Assembly (NCBI RefSeq): GCF_902170305.1
Contig: NZ_CABHWW010000023.1
Coordinates: 241,225-305,224 of the forward strand
Source of the DNA: Yersinia alsatica
GTDB taxonomy: Bacteria; Pseudomonadota; Gammaproteobacteria; Enterobacterales; Enterobacteriaceae
Direction: 5' to 3'
Length of the DNA stretch: 64,000 nt
In this document: positions 1-8,477 of the stretch, piece after piece
How positions within the stretch are numbered: position 1 is the stretch's first letter
Layout: every line of letters starts with the position of its first letter
Position numbers and translations under genes: made by a program
The notes under the pieces: model-generated
The model's input: only the letters and a program-made list of their open reading frames with translations
The model's database searches: none
Told to the model about the DNA's origin: nothing

Positions 1-230
1 TTTAAAGCTTTGTAGCTCTCTACAAGGTAAGCCTTGCATATTTGAAAACCTCTGGAAAATGGAAAGTGAACTCATGGTTTAACCAACAAGAGGAATCTTT
101 CCATGTACCAAGACACCTACATTGAACATTATGCTTGCGCAATCTCGCCCTTTCAAGGGCGAGTCAAGCAAGAGGTAACTAGCTGCAAGGCAGCAACTTG
201 CAAACGTCAAGAAGTATGATAAAATACTGT
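1..230. other. Leader-like region left of the ISL3 element
   Basis: No gene is convincing here. An 18-base block at 31-48 recurs exactly at 49130-49147, and what follows is similar in both places (TGGA-AATG-AAA, then TAACCAA and a GGAG-type ribosome site before an ATG), so this looks like a promoter/leader of the ICE. An ATG at 103 opens a 38-codon frame to 219 behind AAGAGGAA; it has no recognisable product. A perfect 7-bp hairpin lies at 144-163 and a small one at about 183-195; either could belong to the left end of the tnpB element, but I cannot place that end. Confidence 0.35.
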
Positions 231-238
231 ATATCCAT

Positions 239-1538
239 GGCTCTTCACTGAATGTGGTGGAACAGTTAAAGTTCACCCACAACATACTCTCAAAATTCAG
301 TGATGAGCGAAGCTGCCTTATATCAACAAATCTTGGGATTAACCCCTCCCTGGAACGTCTCTAATGTTCATCTTGATGAACAACATCAGCGTATTATTGT
401 CATTGTTGAATATGCTGCATCATCAAGCATTCAATGCCCAATATGCGAGGCTCCCAGTCGTCACTATGACTCCCGTCAGAGAACATGGCGGCACTTAGAT
501 ACTTGCCAGTATCAAACACTTATTCAGGCTAATGTTCCGCGTATTCACTGTCCGACACATGGTTACCAGACCCTTCAGGTTCCCTGGGCAAATGAAAGTA
601 GCCGCTATACCGAATTATTTGAAATGCGTGTCCTTACGCTGTTGTCGATGAGTACCCTTAATGCTGTCAGCCGATTTTTCAAACTCAGTTGGGGGGCAAT
701 TGATAGGATCATGGAGCGAGCGGTTAATCGTGGTTTGGCAAAACGCAGTGCGGTGAATACCCAGCATTTATTAGTAGATGAGACGGCTCTTAAAAAGGGA
801 CATGAATATGTCACCTTACTTTCAAACCACGAAGGGCAAGTACTGGCGGTATCAGAAGGGCGTTCAGCGACCAGTTTTGCTGATTGTTTGGCACAACTCC
901 CTGCAAATTCAGTAAGTCATACTCAGTCGGTGTGTATGGACATGAGCCCTGCCTACATTAAGGCGGCAAGACGACACATACCAAATGCCGAAAGGAAAAT
1001 AGCCTTTGACCATTTCCATATCGCTAAATTACTGACTGAAGCGGTCAATAAGATCCGTAAAGCAGACCTCTTCGGATTGGCACCATCAATGAGACAAGAA
1101 GCACATAGGACTCGTTTTAGCTGGTTAAAGCGGCAAGAAAATCTGTGCGATACAGACAAAGAAAGGGTTAATAAGCTTGTTCCCGCCATGATGAATACTG
1201 CACTGGCTTGGTATTTTAAAGAACTCGCAAGAAATATCTGGTACAGCAACCGAGTGAGAGGAGCTAAACAACGCTGGAGCAACTGGATAGCGTTGGCCAA
1301 AGCCACAGAGTTAAAACCGTTAATCGCAGTGGCAGACACAATAGAGAATAAGCTCTGGGGGATCCTTAACGCTATGCGTTTTGGTCTATCAAATGGACTA
1401 GCGGAAGCGATAAATAGCCAAGTTAGGCAACTAAGAGTAAAAGCGATGGGATATCGGAATTCGGCACGATTTCGACGTGCGATATTGTTTCATTTCGGAA
1501 AGCTGGATATGGGATTCCACCAATAACGGCGAAGAGCC
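239..1538 (+). mobile_element. Complete ISL3-family insertion sequence
   Basis: A 1300-bp element bounded by imperfect inverted repeats of about 24 bp: 239-262 begins GGCTCTTCACTGAATG and 1515-1538, read on the minus strand, begins GGCTCTTCGCCGTTAT; both continue to GGTGGAA. It is flanked by a perfect 8-bp direct repeat ATATCCAT at 231-238 and 1539-1546. An 8-bp duplication is what the ISL3 family makes. It carries one transposase gene that looks intact, so the insertion is probably recent. Confidence 0.92.
303..1526 (+). CDS. ISL3-family DDE transposase
   Basis: This is the transposase that moves the surrounding element. The N-terminal third carries paired CPxC and CPTH motifs typical of the ISL3 zinc ribbon. 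The DDE residues are visible: D in LLVDETALKKG (about residue 160), D in VCMDMSPAYIKAARR (about 218), and E in GLSNGLAEAINSQVRQLR near residue 370. Length (407 aa) is normal for the family. A GTG at 300 would add one residue; the ATG at 303 is used here. The stop lies inside the right inverted repeat, as is common for compact insertion sequences. No frameshift or internal stop is seen. Confidence 0.93.
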   Translation: MSEAALYQQILGLTPPWNVSNVHLDEQHQRIIVIVEYAASSSIQCPICEAPSRHYDSRQRTWRHLDTCQYQTLIQANVPRIHCPTHGYQTLQVPWANESSRYTELFEMRVLTLLSMSTLNAVSRFFKLSWGAIDRIMERAVNRGLAKRSAVNTQHLLVDETALKKGHEYVTLLSNHEGQVLAVSEGRSATSFADCLAQLPANSVSHTQSVCMDMSPAYIKAARRHIPNAERKIAFDHFHIAKLLTEAVNKIRKADLFGLAPSMRQEAHRTRFSWLKRQENLCDTDKERVNKLVPAMMNTALAWYFKELARNIWYSNRVRGAKQRWSNWIALAKATELKPLIAVADTIENKLWGILNAMRFGLSNGLAEAINSQVRQLRVKAMGYRNSARFRRAILFHFGKLDMGFHQ

Positions 1539-1557
1539 ATATCCATACAGGTCATTG

Positions 1558-2949
1558 ATGGGGTACTCTTTGCTCACTGGTATCAAGCTCCGCGCTAACC
1601 CTACATCCAATCAAAAACTGGTATTAAGCCAGTGGATGGGCTGTGCGCGTAGCATTTGGAATGCCAAAGTGGATGAGGAAAGGTATTACCGCACTTTTGC
1701 AAGGAAGTATTACCCGATTGGTACTTACGCGCCGCTTGATCAAAAGACATCGCAGTTTAAATCGAAAGAACTATCTCCTTGGCTATACCAGTGTCCTAGC
1801 CAAATACTCCGCAATAGTGCTGTTAACTGGTATCAAACCTATCAAAAGTTCATGAAAGGCGCATGTGGACGGCCAAAGCGCAAGCCAAAAACCGACAAGG
1901 GAAGCATTTATCTTACCCGTGAAGTATTCCATTTCGACCGTTGTGAAGATGGTAATTTACGCCTGTTTATTGGCACTAAGACTAATAATATTGGTTATTT
2001 ATCGTTTAAAGCGCATCGTAAGTTTGAGATCCCTAATTCGCTGTATGTGCGTAAAGAGCGCGGTCAATACACGGTGTCTTTCTGTTATGAGAATGGAAAG
2101 AATGAAGTTGAGCTATCGAGCAATGCTGAACACTTGGCGTTTCTGCAAGGCTCAACAAAAGAGTATCTGGAAGAAAGCGTTATCGGTGTAGACAGTGGTG
2201 TTGCCATCCCTGCTCATGCTGGCTCAATGACGTTCGACTTCTGTGACAATCAGAAAAAGAAGATGACCAAAGTTGATCGCTACATTAAGCGACTACAACG
2301 CAAGTTGGCGCGTCAAACTAAAGGCTCAAACCGCAGGAACAAAACTAAGCACCGTATTGCTACGCATCACGCTAAAAAGGCGAACATACGTAATGACTTT
2401 GCGCATAAAACAAGTCGTTCATTAGTCGATAGTCAAGCTAAGGTTATTGTGTTCGAGGCGCTAAGTACCTCACGCATGACGCGCAAGCCAAAGGCAAAAC
2501 AAAACGAGCAAGGCCGATATGTGTCAAATAAAGCCAAACAAAAGGCAGGGCTAAACAAGTCTATTCTGAACGTTGGTTGGCACATCATAGAAACCTACAC
2601 CAAATACAAGGCTTACCAAGCGGGTAAAGCCGTATTCAAAATCCCTGCTCCGTATACCAGTCAGGAGTGCGCTCAGTGCGATCACACTCACCCCGACAAC
2701 CGAAAATCACAAGAACTCTTTGTGTGCGGCAATTGTGGCAATACTGACAATGCAGACAACAACGCATCATTGGTCATTAAGAAACGGGCAATTAATCTAA
2801 TATTAGACACTGGAACGGTGTTGTCTGACGATGGAGTTCTAAGAACTCAGTCAGATAGTGGACGTGGAGGCAATCGTAAGACTAGCCGAGCCAAAAGCTC
2901 GACTAGCGGTGTCCAACGAAGCGTCAAAAAAGAAAAGCTAGCGGCTTAG
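1558..2949 (+). CDS. tnpB: TnpB, RNA-guided nuclease of IS200/IS605 type
   Basis: TnpB proteins are transposon-encoded nucleases guided by an RNA from the element's right end; they cut the emptied donor site and so favour retention. The helix-turn-helix-like start (GIKLRANPTSNQKLVLSQW) is typical. The RuvC residues are present: D in VIGVDSG (about residue 213), E in VIVFEALSTSRM (about 306), and D in the NTDNADNNAS tail. The zinc ribbon has two CxxC pairs (CAQC, CGNC). The longer frame from 1477 overlaps the ISL3 element, so the ATG at 1558 is the credible start (463 aa). No tnpA (Y1 transposase) lies beside it, so it is an orphan tnpB of the IS1341 group. Confidence 0.88.
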   Translation: MGYSLLTGIKLRANPTSNQKLVLSQWMGCARSIWNAKVDEERYYRTFARKYYPIGTYAPLDQKTSQFKSKELSPWLYQCPSQILRNSAVNWYQTYQKFMKGACGRPKRKPKTDKGSIYLTREVFHFDRCEDGNLRLFIGTKTNNIGYLSFKAHRKFEIPNSLYVRKERGQYTVSFCYENGKNEVELSSNAEHLAFLQGSTKEYLEESVIGVDSGVAIPAHAGSMTFDFCDNQKKKMTKVDRYIKRLQRKLARQTKGSNRRNKTKHRIATHHAKKANIRNDFAHKTSRSLVDSQAKVIVFEALSTSRMTRKPKAKQNEQGRYVSNKAKQKAGLNKSILNVGWHIIETYTKYKAYQAGKAVFKIPAPYTSQECAQCDHTHPDNRKSQELFVCGNCGNTDNADNNASLVIKKRAINLILDTGTVLSDDGVLRTQSDSGRGGNRKTSRAKSSTSGVQRSVKKEKLAA

Positions 2950-2993
2950 GCGGTTATCTTGGAAGCTCGCTGCTTTAGCTGCGAGTAGTTCAC
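2950..2993 (+). ncRNA. Right-end hairpin and probable guide-RNA 3' end of the tnpB element
   Basis: Directly after the tnpB stop there is a stem, CTCGC at 2966-2970 with GCGAG at 2981-2985, followed by TAGTTCAC. IS200/605 right ends have such a subterminal hairpin, and TnpB guide RNAs start inside the 3' part of tnpB and end here, with the guide being the flanking DNA. An ICE reading frame resumes right after this point, which supports the boundary at about 2990. The exact cut site is inferred. Confidence 0.5.
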
Positions 2994-3269
2994 TACTGGG
3001 GCGAAATCTTCGTCTCTGCCCGCATCATTGAATTTGGCATCACGTTCGAGCGCTTTCTTAAAGATCCATGGAAGCACTTGATGTCCTGTGGCCAAGAGTC
3101 TGCCCCAGACGCGATTGCTGAAGGGATGCTGCCATTGCTACCAGCCCAGGCAGAAGTTGCTAGGCGCATTCGGGAAAGTGAGCAACGAGTCCCGATGTCT
3201 ACAGAGTCGGACAAAGGGGGATCTCATCGCGGTAACATCGTGGTGCCACTGGTTCGGGTAGCGCATTGA
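2979..3269 (+). pseudogene. C-terminal remnant of an ICE gene disrupted by the tnpB element
   Basis: An open frame enters from the right end of the tnpB element and reads VHYWGEIFVSARIIEFG, then a charged stretch ending LVRVAH and a stop. It has normal protein composition and no start near its beginning, so it looks like the last about 90 residues of a gene whose 5' part is missing. The position, just left of the variable site before traI, fits a backbone gene of the SXT family. I do not recognise the product. The ATG at 3078 could in principle start a 63-aa peptide. Confidence 0.45.
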
Positions 3270-3586
3270 TAGCGGCTATCAGCATTGGCACGAAACAAGG
3301 TCTTCACGCTCATGACTCAGCGGCAATTGTAATCCAGATCAAAAAGTTGCCGCTTACTCTTCCCTACAAAACAATTTGTGATAGGATGACACCTAATAAA
3401 ATTAATTAGGTTGAAGCCTATTCAGTGTTTTATGGTCATCTGTTCAGCTTCAACCGGTAGAGACTGCTAAGTCATTGCGGATAAAGAGCAGCATTGAGTG
3501 ACACTATTCAATGTGATTACGCGATGTCTGACCGTACTTTATAAACAGAGTTTTAAGAAACTGGTTGAATTGGATAAACAAGACGC
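3270..3586. promoter_or_regulatory. Promoter region of the defence operon with a palindromic operator
   Basis: This 317-base gap is AT-rich and holds a perfect inverted repeat, ACCTAAT at 3391-3397 and ATTAGGT at 3405-3411, with a 7-base spacer. A palindrome upstream of a WYL-domain gene is a natural candidate for its binding site, since BrxR/CapW-type WYL regulators repress their own defence operons. No promoter boxes are clear enough to call. Confidence 0.45.
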
Positions 3587-4510
3587 ATGACAAATGATGG
3601 TCTGAAACAAACAGTAGTGGCGAAGTCAGATCGGCTTTCGCAGATAGCGCAGTTGCCACAAGCAACAAGGGATCGCATTGCCCATATCGATTTCACCTTA
3701 TTGTTTAAGGGAGAAGCGGTACGGGCAGACTTAGTAGATCGGTTCAGCATAGCTGCTGCACAAGCAACGAAAGACTTCACAATGTACCGAGAGCTTGCGC
3801 CAGGCAACATTGAGTATGACCAAAAGCTCAAATTGCATAAGCGTGGTGAAGCTTTTGAGCCCTTGTTCGACTACGACGTTGTGAGAACACTGGCAACCAT
3901 TAGCCAAGGGTACGGAGATGGCTTTACTGGAAAGGTAAAACCACCCCTTGCTTGTGAGGCGCCTTATCACCTTAACAAGCCAAGTTTATCGATAGTAGCG
4001 AAGGTCACCGAGGCCATACACAAAGGCAAAGCCTTGAGTATCACCTATGTGTCGTTATCGAGTGGTGAAACAACGCGTGAAATTGTGCCGCATACGCTGG
4101 TGGACAATGGCCTGCGTTGGCATGTTCGTGGTTTTGACCGCAAGCATAATGAGTTCCGTGACTTTGTGTTGACCCGAATTAAAGCAGCGGGTGTGCTTGA
4201 GGATTCCACTTTGTCTGAAACGGAGCTCGAAAGCCAGGACAGGCAATGGAACCGATTTGTGGAGCTTGAGTTAGTACCACACCCACGCATAGAGCACAGC
4301 GAAGCGATTGAACTGGATTATGGTATGACGGGCGGCGTTCTAAAGCTTGAGATTAGAGCTGCAACTGCTGGGTATTTGCTTCGCCAATGGCATGTGGATT
4401 GTTCCAAAGCACACAGCCTTCAAGGCACTGAATACCAACTTTGGTTAAAGAATACTCCGACACTCTACGGGGTCGGAAATTTGAATTTAGCTCCAGGATT
4501 TAACGAATGA
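3587..4510 (+). CDS. WYL-domain transcriptional regulator of the defence island
   Basis: A 307-residue protein with an N-terminal winged-helix region (about 1-100), a WYL core around LSITYVSLSSGETTREIVPHTLV (about 150-175) followed by LRWHVRGFDRKHNEFRDFVLTRI, and a C-terminal extension. This size and order match the BrxR/CapW type, known repressors that sense infection signals through the WYL domain and sit first in phage-defence operons. It is followed on the same strand by the restriction-modification genes. The palindrome at 3391-3411 may be its operator. Role by context; the ligand is unknown. Confidence 0.8.
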   Translation: MTNDGLKQTVVAKSDRLSQIAQLPQATRDRIAHIDFTLLFKGEAVRADLVDRFSIAAAQATKDFTMYRELAPGNIEYDQKLKLHKRGEAFEPLFDYDVVRTLATISQGYGDGFTGKVKPPLACEAPYHLNKPSLSIVAKVTEAIHKGKALSITYVSLSSGETTREIVPHTLVDNGLRWHVRGFDRKHNEFRDFVLTRIKAAGVLEDSTLSETELESQDRQWNRFVELELVPHPRIEHSEAIELDYGMTGGVLKLEIRAATAGYLLRQWHVDCSKAHSLQGTEYQLWLKNTPTLYGVGNLNLAPGFNE

Positions 4511-4579
4511 TGTTCGACGACAGTGAACATTGTGTAACCCATAAACGAATTATGACGAATTAAAAGCAGGAATTAACAA

Positions 4580-6139
4580 ATGACAAGTTTACAACAACGT
4601 GCCGAACTTCAACGCCAAATATGGGCGATTGCCAACGATGTAAGAGGCTCAGTGGATGGTTGGGATTTTAAACAATATGTACTGGGTACGCTGTTCTACC
4701 GTTTTATCAGTGAAAACTTTGTCAACTACATCACAGGCGGAGATGAGAGCGTTAATTATGCTGCCATGTCTGACGATGATGAAAACATCAAGTTTGCGAA
4801 AGAAGATGCCATTAAAACCAAAGGCTATTTTCTTTACCCTAGCCAGTTGTTTAGCAATGTGGCGGCTAATGCACACAAAAACGAAAATTTAAATACGGAT
4901 TTGGCAGCAATTTTTGCTGCAATCGAAAACTCAGCCAATGGCTACGATTCAGAAAAAGACATCAAAGGCTTGTTTGCGGATTTTGATACCACCAGTAATC
5001 GTCTGGGTAATACGGTAGAAGCAAAAAACAAACGCCTGGCAGCCGTGTTAAAAGGCGTGGCAGGTTTAACCTTTGGTAATTTTGAAGACAACCAAATTGA
5101 TTTATTCGGTGATGCCTACGAGTTCCTGATTTCAAACTATGCCGCCAACGCGGGTAAATCCGGTGGCGAATTTTTCACCCCTCAGCACGTTTCAAAATTG
5201 ATCGCGCAGCTGGCCATGCACGGCCAAACCAGTGTGAATAAAATTTATGACCCGGCGGCGGGTTCGGGCTCGTTGCTTTTACAAGCTAAAAAGCACTTTG
5301 ATGCGCATATCATTGAAGATGGTTTTTTTGGCCAAGAGCTCAACCACACCACTTACAACTTAGCGCGTATGAATATGTTTTTGCACAACATTAACTACGA
5401 CAAGTTTAATATTCAGTTGGGTGATACCTTAACAGAGCCACATTTTTTGGATGACAAGCCGTTTGATGCCATTGTCTCTAACCCCCCTTATTCGGTGAAA
5501 TGGATTGGTAGCGACGACCCCACCCTAATCAACGACGACCGCTTTGCGCCCGCAGGTGTACTCGCCCCAAAATCAAAAGCAGACTTTGCTTTTGTATTAC
5601 ATGCGCTCAGTTACCTATCAAGCAAAGGCCGTGCAGCGATTGTTTGCTTCCCCGGTATTTTTTACCGTGGTGGTGCTGAGCAAAAAATTCGCCAGTACCT
5701 AGTAGATAACAACTACGTTGAAACCGTGATTTCACTGGCACCAAACCTGTTTTTTGGCACCACCATTGCGGTGAATATTTTGGTGCTGTCTAAACACAAA
5801 ACCGACACCACCACCCAGTTTATTGATGCCAGCGGTTTGTTTAAAAAAGAAACCAATAACAACGTACTGACTGAGCAGCACATCGAAGACATCATGAAAG
5901 TGTTTGCCAGCAAAGAGGACGTGGATCACTTTGCCAAATCCGTTGATTTGGATGTTATCGCAGGCAATAGCTACAACCTATCGGTGAGCAGTTATGTGGA
6001 AGCCAAAGACAACCGCGAGCTAGTGGACATTACAGAGCTTAATGCAGAGCTTAAAACCACTGTCGCTAAAATTGATGCACTTCGCAGTGATATTGACGCC
6101 ATTGTGGCGGAAATTGAAGGTGAGGAGGTTGAGTCATGA
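4580..6139 (+). CDS. hsdM: Type I restriction-modification system, N6-adenine methyltransferase subunit
   Basis: HsdM methylates adenine in the sequence chosen by HsdS and forms the core of the type I complex. The N-terminal HsdM helical domain ([19 protein letters not shown]) is followed by the SAM-binding motif [12 protein letters not shown] (about residue 223) and the catalytic motif NPPY (about 305). Length (519 aa) is normal. The stop overlaps the hsdS start by 4 bases (ATGA), so M and S are translationally coupled. No internal stop or frameshift is seen. Confidence 0.95.
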   Translation: MTSLQQRAELQRQIWAIANDVRGSVDGWDFKQYVLGTLFYRFISENFVNYITGGDESVNYAAMSDDDENIKFAKEDAIKTKGYFLYPSQLFSNVAANAHKNENLNTDLAAIFAAIENSANGYDSEKDIKGLFADFDTTSNRLGNTVEAKNKRLAAVLKGVAGLTFGNFEDNQIDLFGDAYEFLISNYAANAGKSGGEFFTPQHVSKLIAQLAMHGQTSVNKIYDPAAGSGSLLLQAKKHFDAHIIEDGFFGQELNHTTYNLARMNMFLHNINYDKFNIQLGDTLTEPHFLDDKPFDAIVSNPPYSVKWIGSDDPTLINDDRFAPAGVLAPKSKADFAFVLHALSYLSSKGRAAIVCFPGIFYRGGAEQKIRQYLVDNNYVETVISLAPNLFFGTTIAVNILVLSKHKTDTTTQFIDASGLFKKETNNNVLTEQHIEDIMKVFASKEDVDHFAKSVDLDVIAGNSYNLSVSSYVEAKDNRELVDITELNAELKTTVAKIDALRSDIDAIVAEIEGEEVES

Positions 6140-7413
6140 GTCAGTTGAACTATTTAGAGAAACTCTTGGATGGGGTTGAGGTTGAATGGAAGCCAGTCGG
6201 CGAAATATTTGATCTAAAAAATGGATACACACCTTCTAAAGCAAACTCTGCGTATTGGGCTAATGGGGAAGTTCCGTGGTTCAGAATGGAGGATATTCGT
6301 ACGAATGGTAGAGTTCTTAAGTCTGCTATCCAAAGCGTTTCAAAATTAGCGGTAAAGGGGAAATTAATTCCTGCCAACTCACTAATAATGTCTACAACCG
6401 CAACACTTGGTGAACACGCTCTTATTGAAGTGCCATTTCTAACTAATCAACAAATAACGAGCTTTTCATTTAATGACGAATATAGAGAAAAAGTTGATGT
6501 TAAGTTTATGTTTCACTATTTCTTCAAGTTCGGTAAGTGGTGTGCTGAAAATGCCAATAAAAATGGTGGTATGGGAATCATTAGCCTAGGTAAACTGAAA
6601 CAGTTTCAAATCCCCATCCCATGCCCAAACAACCCAGAAAAATCGCTGGCAATACAAGCTGAAATAGTGCGCATTCTGGACGCATTTACCGCCATGACCG
6701 CCGAGCTGACAGCCGAGCTTAACATGCGGAAAAAACAATACAACTACTACCGCGACCAGTTGTTGAGTTTTGAAGAGGGTGACGTTGAGTGGAAGGCGTT
6801 GGGGGAGATTGGTCACATCGTGACTGGCCGCACTCCAAAGTCGTCAGATAAGTCTGCATGGGGTAATGATGTTGATTTTGTAACCCCCAGCGATATCAAG
6901 AACGGGATGCGAAACATCGCATTTCCAAGTCGTCGTTTATCAGCTGAAGGAGCAGCTTCGATGTCAAAAGTTCTGCTCCCTAGTGGCTCATTGCTAGTCA
7001 CGTGTATCGGCGCTGATATGGGTAAGACAGTAATTAATGCTAACGACTGCATCCCCAATCAACAAATCAACGCAATTACATTGACCGATGATAGCGTTCA
7101 AGTCGGCTACCTATTCCACGTTCTGACTGCTATGCGTGAGGCACTGCGTCGGCAAGGGGAGTTGGGCGGAGGAACAATGCCACTCATAAATAAAAGCGAC
7201 TTTTCAAAGATTGTTGTTCCGATTCCTTCGCATGAAGAACAGAACCGAATAGCTACAATCCTCGATAAATTCGACGCTCTCACCAACTCAATCACCGAAG
7301 GTCTGCCCCGCGAAATAGAACTCCGCCAAAAGCAATACGAGTATTATCGTGACCTATTGTTAAGCTTCCCTGCTTGTCCGGCAGGCGGGCCGAAACCTGA
7401 AGAGGCAGCTTAA
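6136..7413 (+). CDS. hsdS: Type I restriction-modification specificity subunit
   Basis: HsdS sets the DNA target of the complex. The 425-aa protein has the usual two target-recognition domains, each starting with a related block ([20 protein letters not shown] near residue 16 and [20 protein letters not shown] near 216), and each closed by a conserved helical spacer ending in [12 protein letters not shown] or [12 protein letters not shown]. The two halves therefore look like an internal duplication. The stop overlaps the start of the Fic gene (TAATGG), so it is part of one operon. The target sequence cannot be read from the protein. Confidence 0.94.
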   Translation: MSQLNYLEKLLDGVEVEWKPVGEIFDLKNGYTPSKANSAYWANGEVPWFRMEDIRTNGRVLKSAIQSVSKLAVKGKLIPANSLIMSTTATLGEHALIEVPFLTNQQITSFSFNDEYREKVDVKFMFHYFFKFGKWCAENANKNGGMGIISLGKLKQFQIPIPCPNNPEKSLAIQAEIVRILDAFTAMTAELTAELNMRKKQYNYYRDQLLSFEEGDVEWKALGEIGHIVTGRTPKSSDKSAWGNDVDFVTPSDIKNGMRNIAFPSRRLSAEGAASMSKVLLPSGSLLVTCIGADMGKTVINANDCIPNQQINAITLTDDSVQVGYLFHVLTAMREALRRQGELGGGTMPLINKSDFSKIVVPIPSHEEQNRIATILDKFDALTNSITEGLPREIELRQKQYEYYRDLLLSFPACPAGGPKPEEAA

Positions 7414-8414
7414 TGGCCTATCAACCACCGTTTACCATCACCAGCGATATTTTGAACTTGGTGGCACAAATCAGCCAGCAGGTGGGTGAATTAAACGCCA
7501 GCCAGCTCAATGCCTCGCCGCAACTGCGCAAGCAAAACCGCATTAAAACCATTACTGGCACGCTGGCCATTGAAGGCAATAGCTTAACTGAAGAACAAAT
7601 CACCGCCATTGTTGAGGGTAAACCTGTGCTGGGCAGCGTGCGTGAGCTAGCCGAGGTAAAAGGCGCGATTGCCGCTTATGATGCACTGCCTACCTTTACA
7701 CCTAGCGCCATTGACGATTTACTCACAGCTCACGGTTTAATGCTGTCAGATATTCTTGTAAATGCCGGTGAGTTTCGCAGTAAAGGCGTGGGTATCCATA
7801 AAGCTGGTGTGGTGCACCATGTTGCGCCGCCTGCCCATCAAGTATCTGGTTTAATGGCCGATTTGATCCAATGGCTTAAGCAAACAAAAGATCACCCATT
7901 GATCGCCAGTTGTGTATTCCATTACGAATTTGAGTTTATTCACCCCTTTGCCGATGGTAACGGTCGTATGGGGCGGTTATGGCAAACGCTGATTTTATCC
8001 AAGTGGCATCCGTTGTTTTTATCTTTGCCGCTAGAAAGTGTGATTAAAGACCATCAGCAAGCCTATTATCACGCCCTTGAGCAGGCCGATAACCAAGCAG
8101 ACAGTACGCCGTTTATTCATTTTATGTTGTCGGTTATTCAGCAAACGCTGGCGCAAAACGCCTCTGTAAGCGCCCCTCTAAAAGAAGGTAAAAACGCCCC
8201 TGTAAATACCCTTATCAATGTAACGGGTCTTAAAACGCCTGAGGCTATTTTAGCATTGCTCAGTAACACGCCCGAGCTGACCCGACAACAACTCGCTGAT
8301 ACCTTGAATAAAGACGTTAGAACCATTGGTCGCGCCATTAGCAAACTACAAAAAGAAGGCAGGTTAACTCGGGTAGGTTCAGATAAAACCGGCCATTGGC
8401 AAGTAATTGAATAA
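7413..8414 (+). CDS. Fic-domain protein inside the hsd operon
   Basis: Fic enzymes usually transfer AMP to a target protein. The catalytic motif is intact: HPFADGNGRMGR (about residues 175-186), with the His and the phosphate-binding GNGR. An N-terminal autoinhibitory motif of the (S/T)xxxE(G/N) type is present in TLAIEGNSL (about residue 50), so activity is probably kept off until a trigger. The C-terminus (about 270-333) resembles a winged helix (LTRQQLADTLNKDVRTIGRAISKLQKEG without gaps, shortened here). Start and stop are tightly fitted between hsdS and hsdR. Fic genes are common between hsdS and hsdR; their role there is unknown. Confidence 0.88.
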   Translation: MAYQPPFTITSDILNLVAQISQQVGELNASQLNASPQLRKQNRIKTITGTLAIEGNSLTEEQITAIVEGKPVLGSVRELAEVKGAIAAYDALPTFTPSAIDDLLTAHGLMLSDILVNAGEFRSKGVGIHKAGVVHHVAPPAHQVSGLMADLIQWLKQTKDHPLIASCVFHYEFEFIHPFADGNGRMGRLWQTLILSKWHPLFLSLPLESVIKDHQQAYYHALEQADNQADSTPFIHFMLSVIQQTLAQNASVSAPLKEGKNAPVNTLINVTGLKTPEAILALLSNTPELTRQQLADTLNKDVRTIGRAISKLQKEGRLTRVGSDKTGHWQVIE

Positions 8415-8477
8415 TGCGATGCAGTGGCTGGTTCCATTTTGGAAAACACCACGGCTAACAAAAAAGGATGTAAACGA

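Larger units (their letters stand above)
225..1552. promoter_or_regulatory. LexA (SOS) box split by the ISL3 element
   Basis: Removing the insertion sequence and one copy of its target duplication rebuilds TACTGTATATCCATACAG, which contains CTGT-N8-ACAG, the canonical gammaproteobacterial LexA site. The left half is at 225-230 and the right half at 1547-1550. The N8 spacer (ATATCCAT) is exactly the 8-bp duplication. The rebuilt site would sit 7 bases before the tnpB ATG. Whether it once controlled tnpB or an ICE gene is unknown; SOS-controlled rumAB genes are known from SXT/R391 elements. Confidence 0.55.

Noticed and set aside
103..219. 38-codon open frame before the ISL3 element
   Set aside because: It has a ribosome-like AAGAGGAA, but no recognisable product; it may be a truncated start, so it is mentioned only within the region entry.
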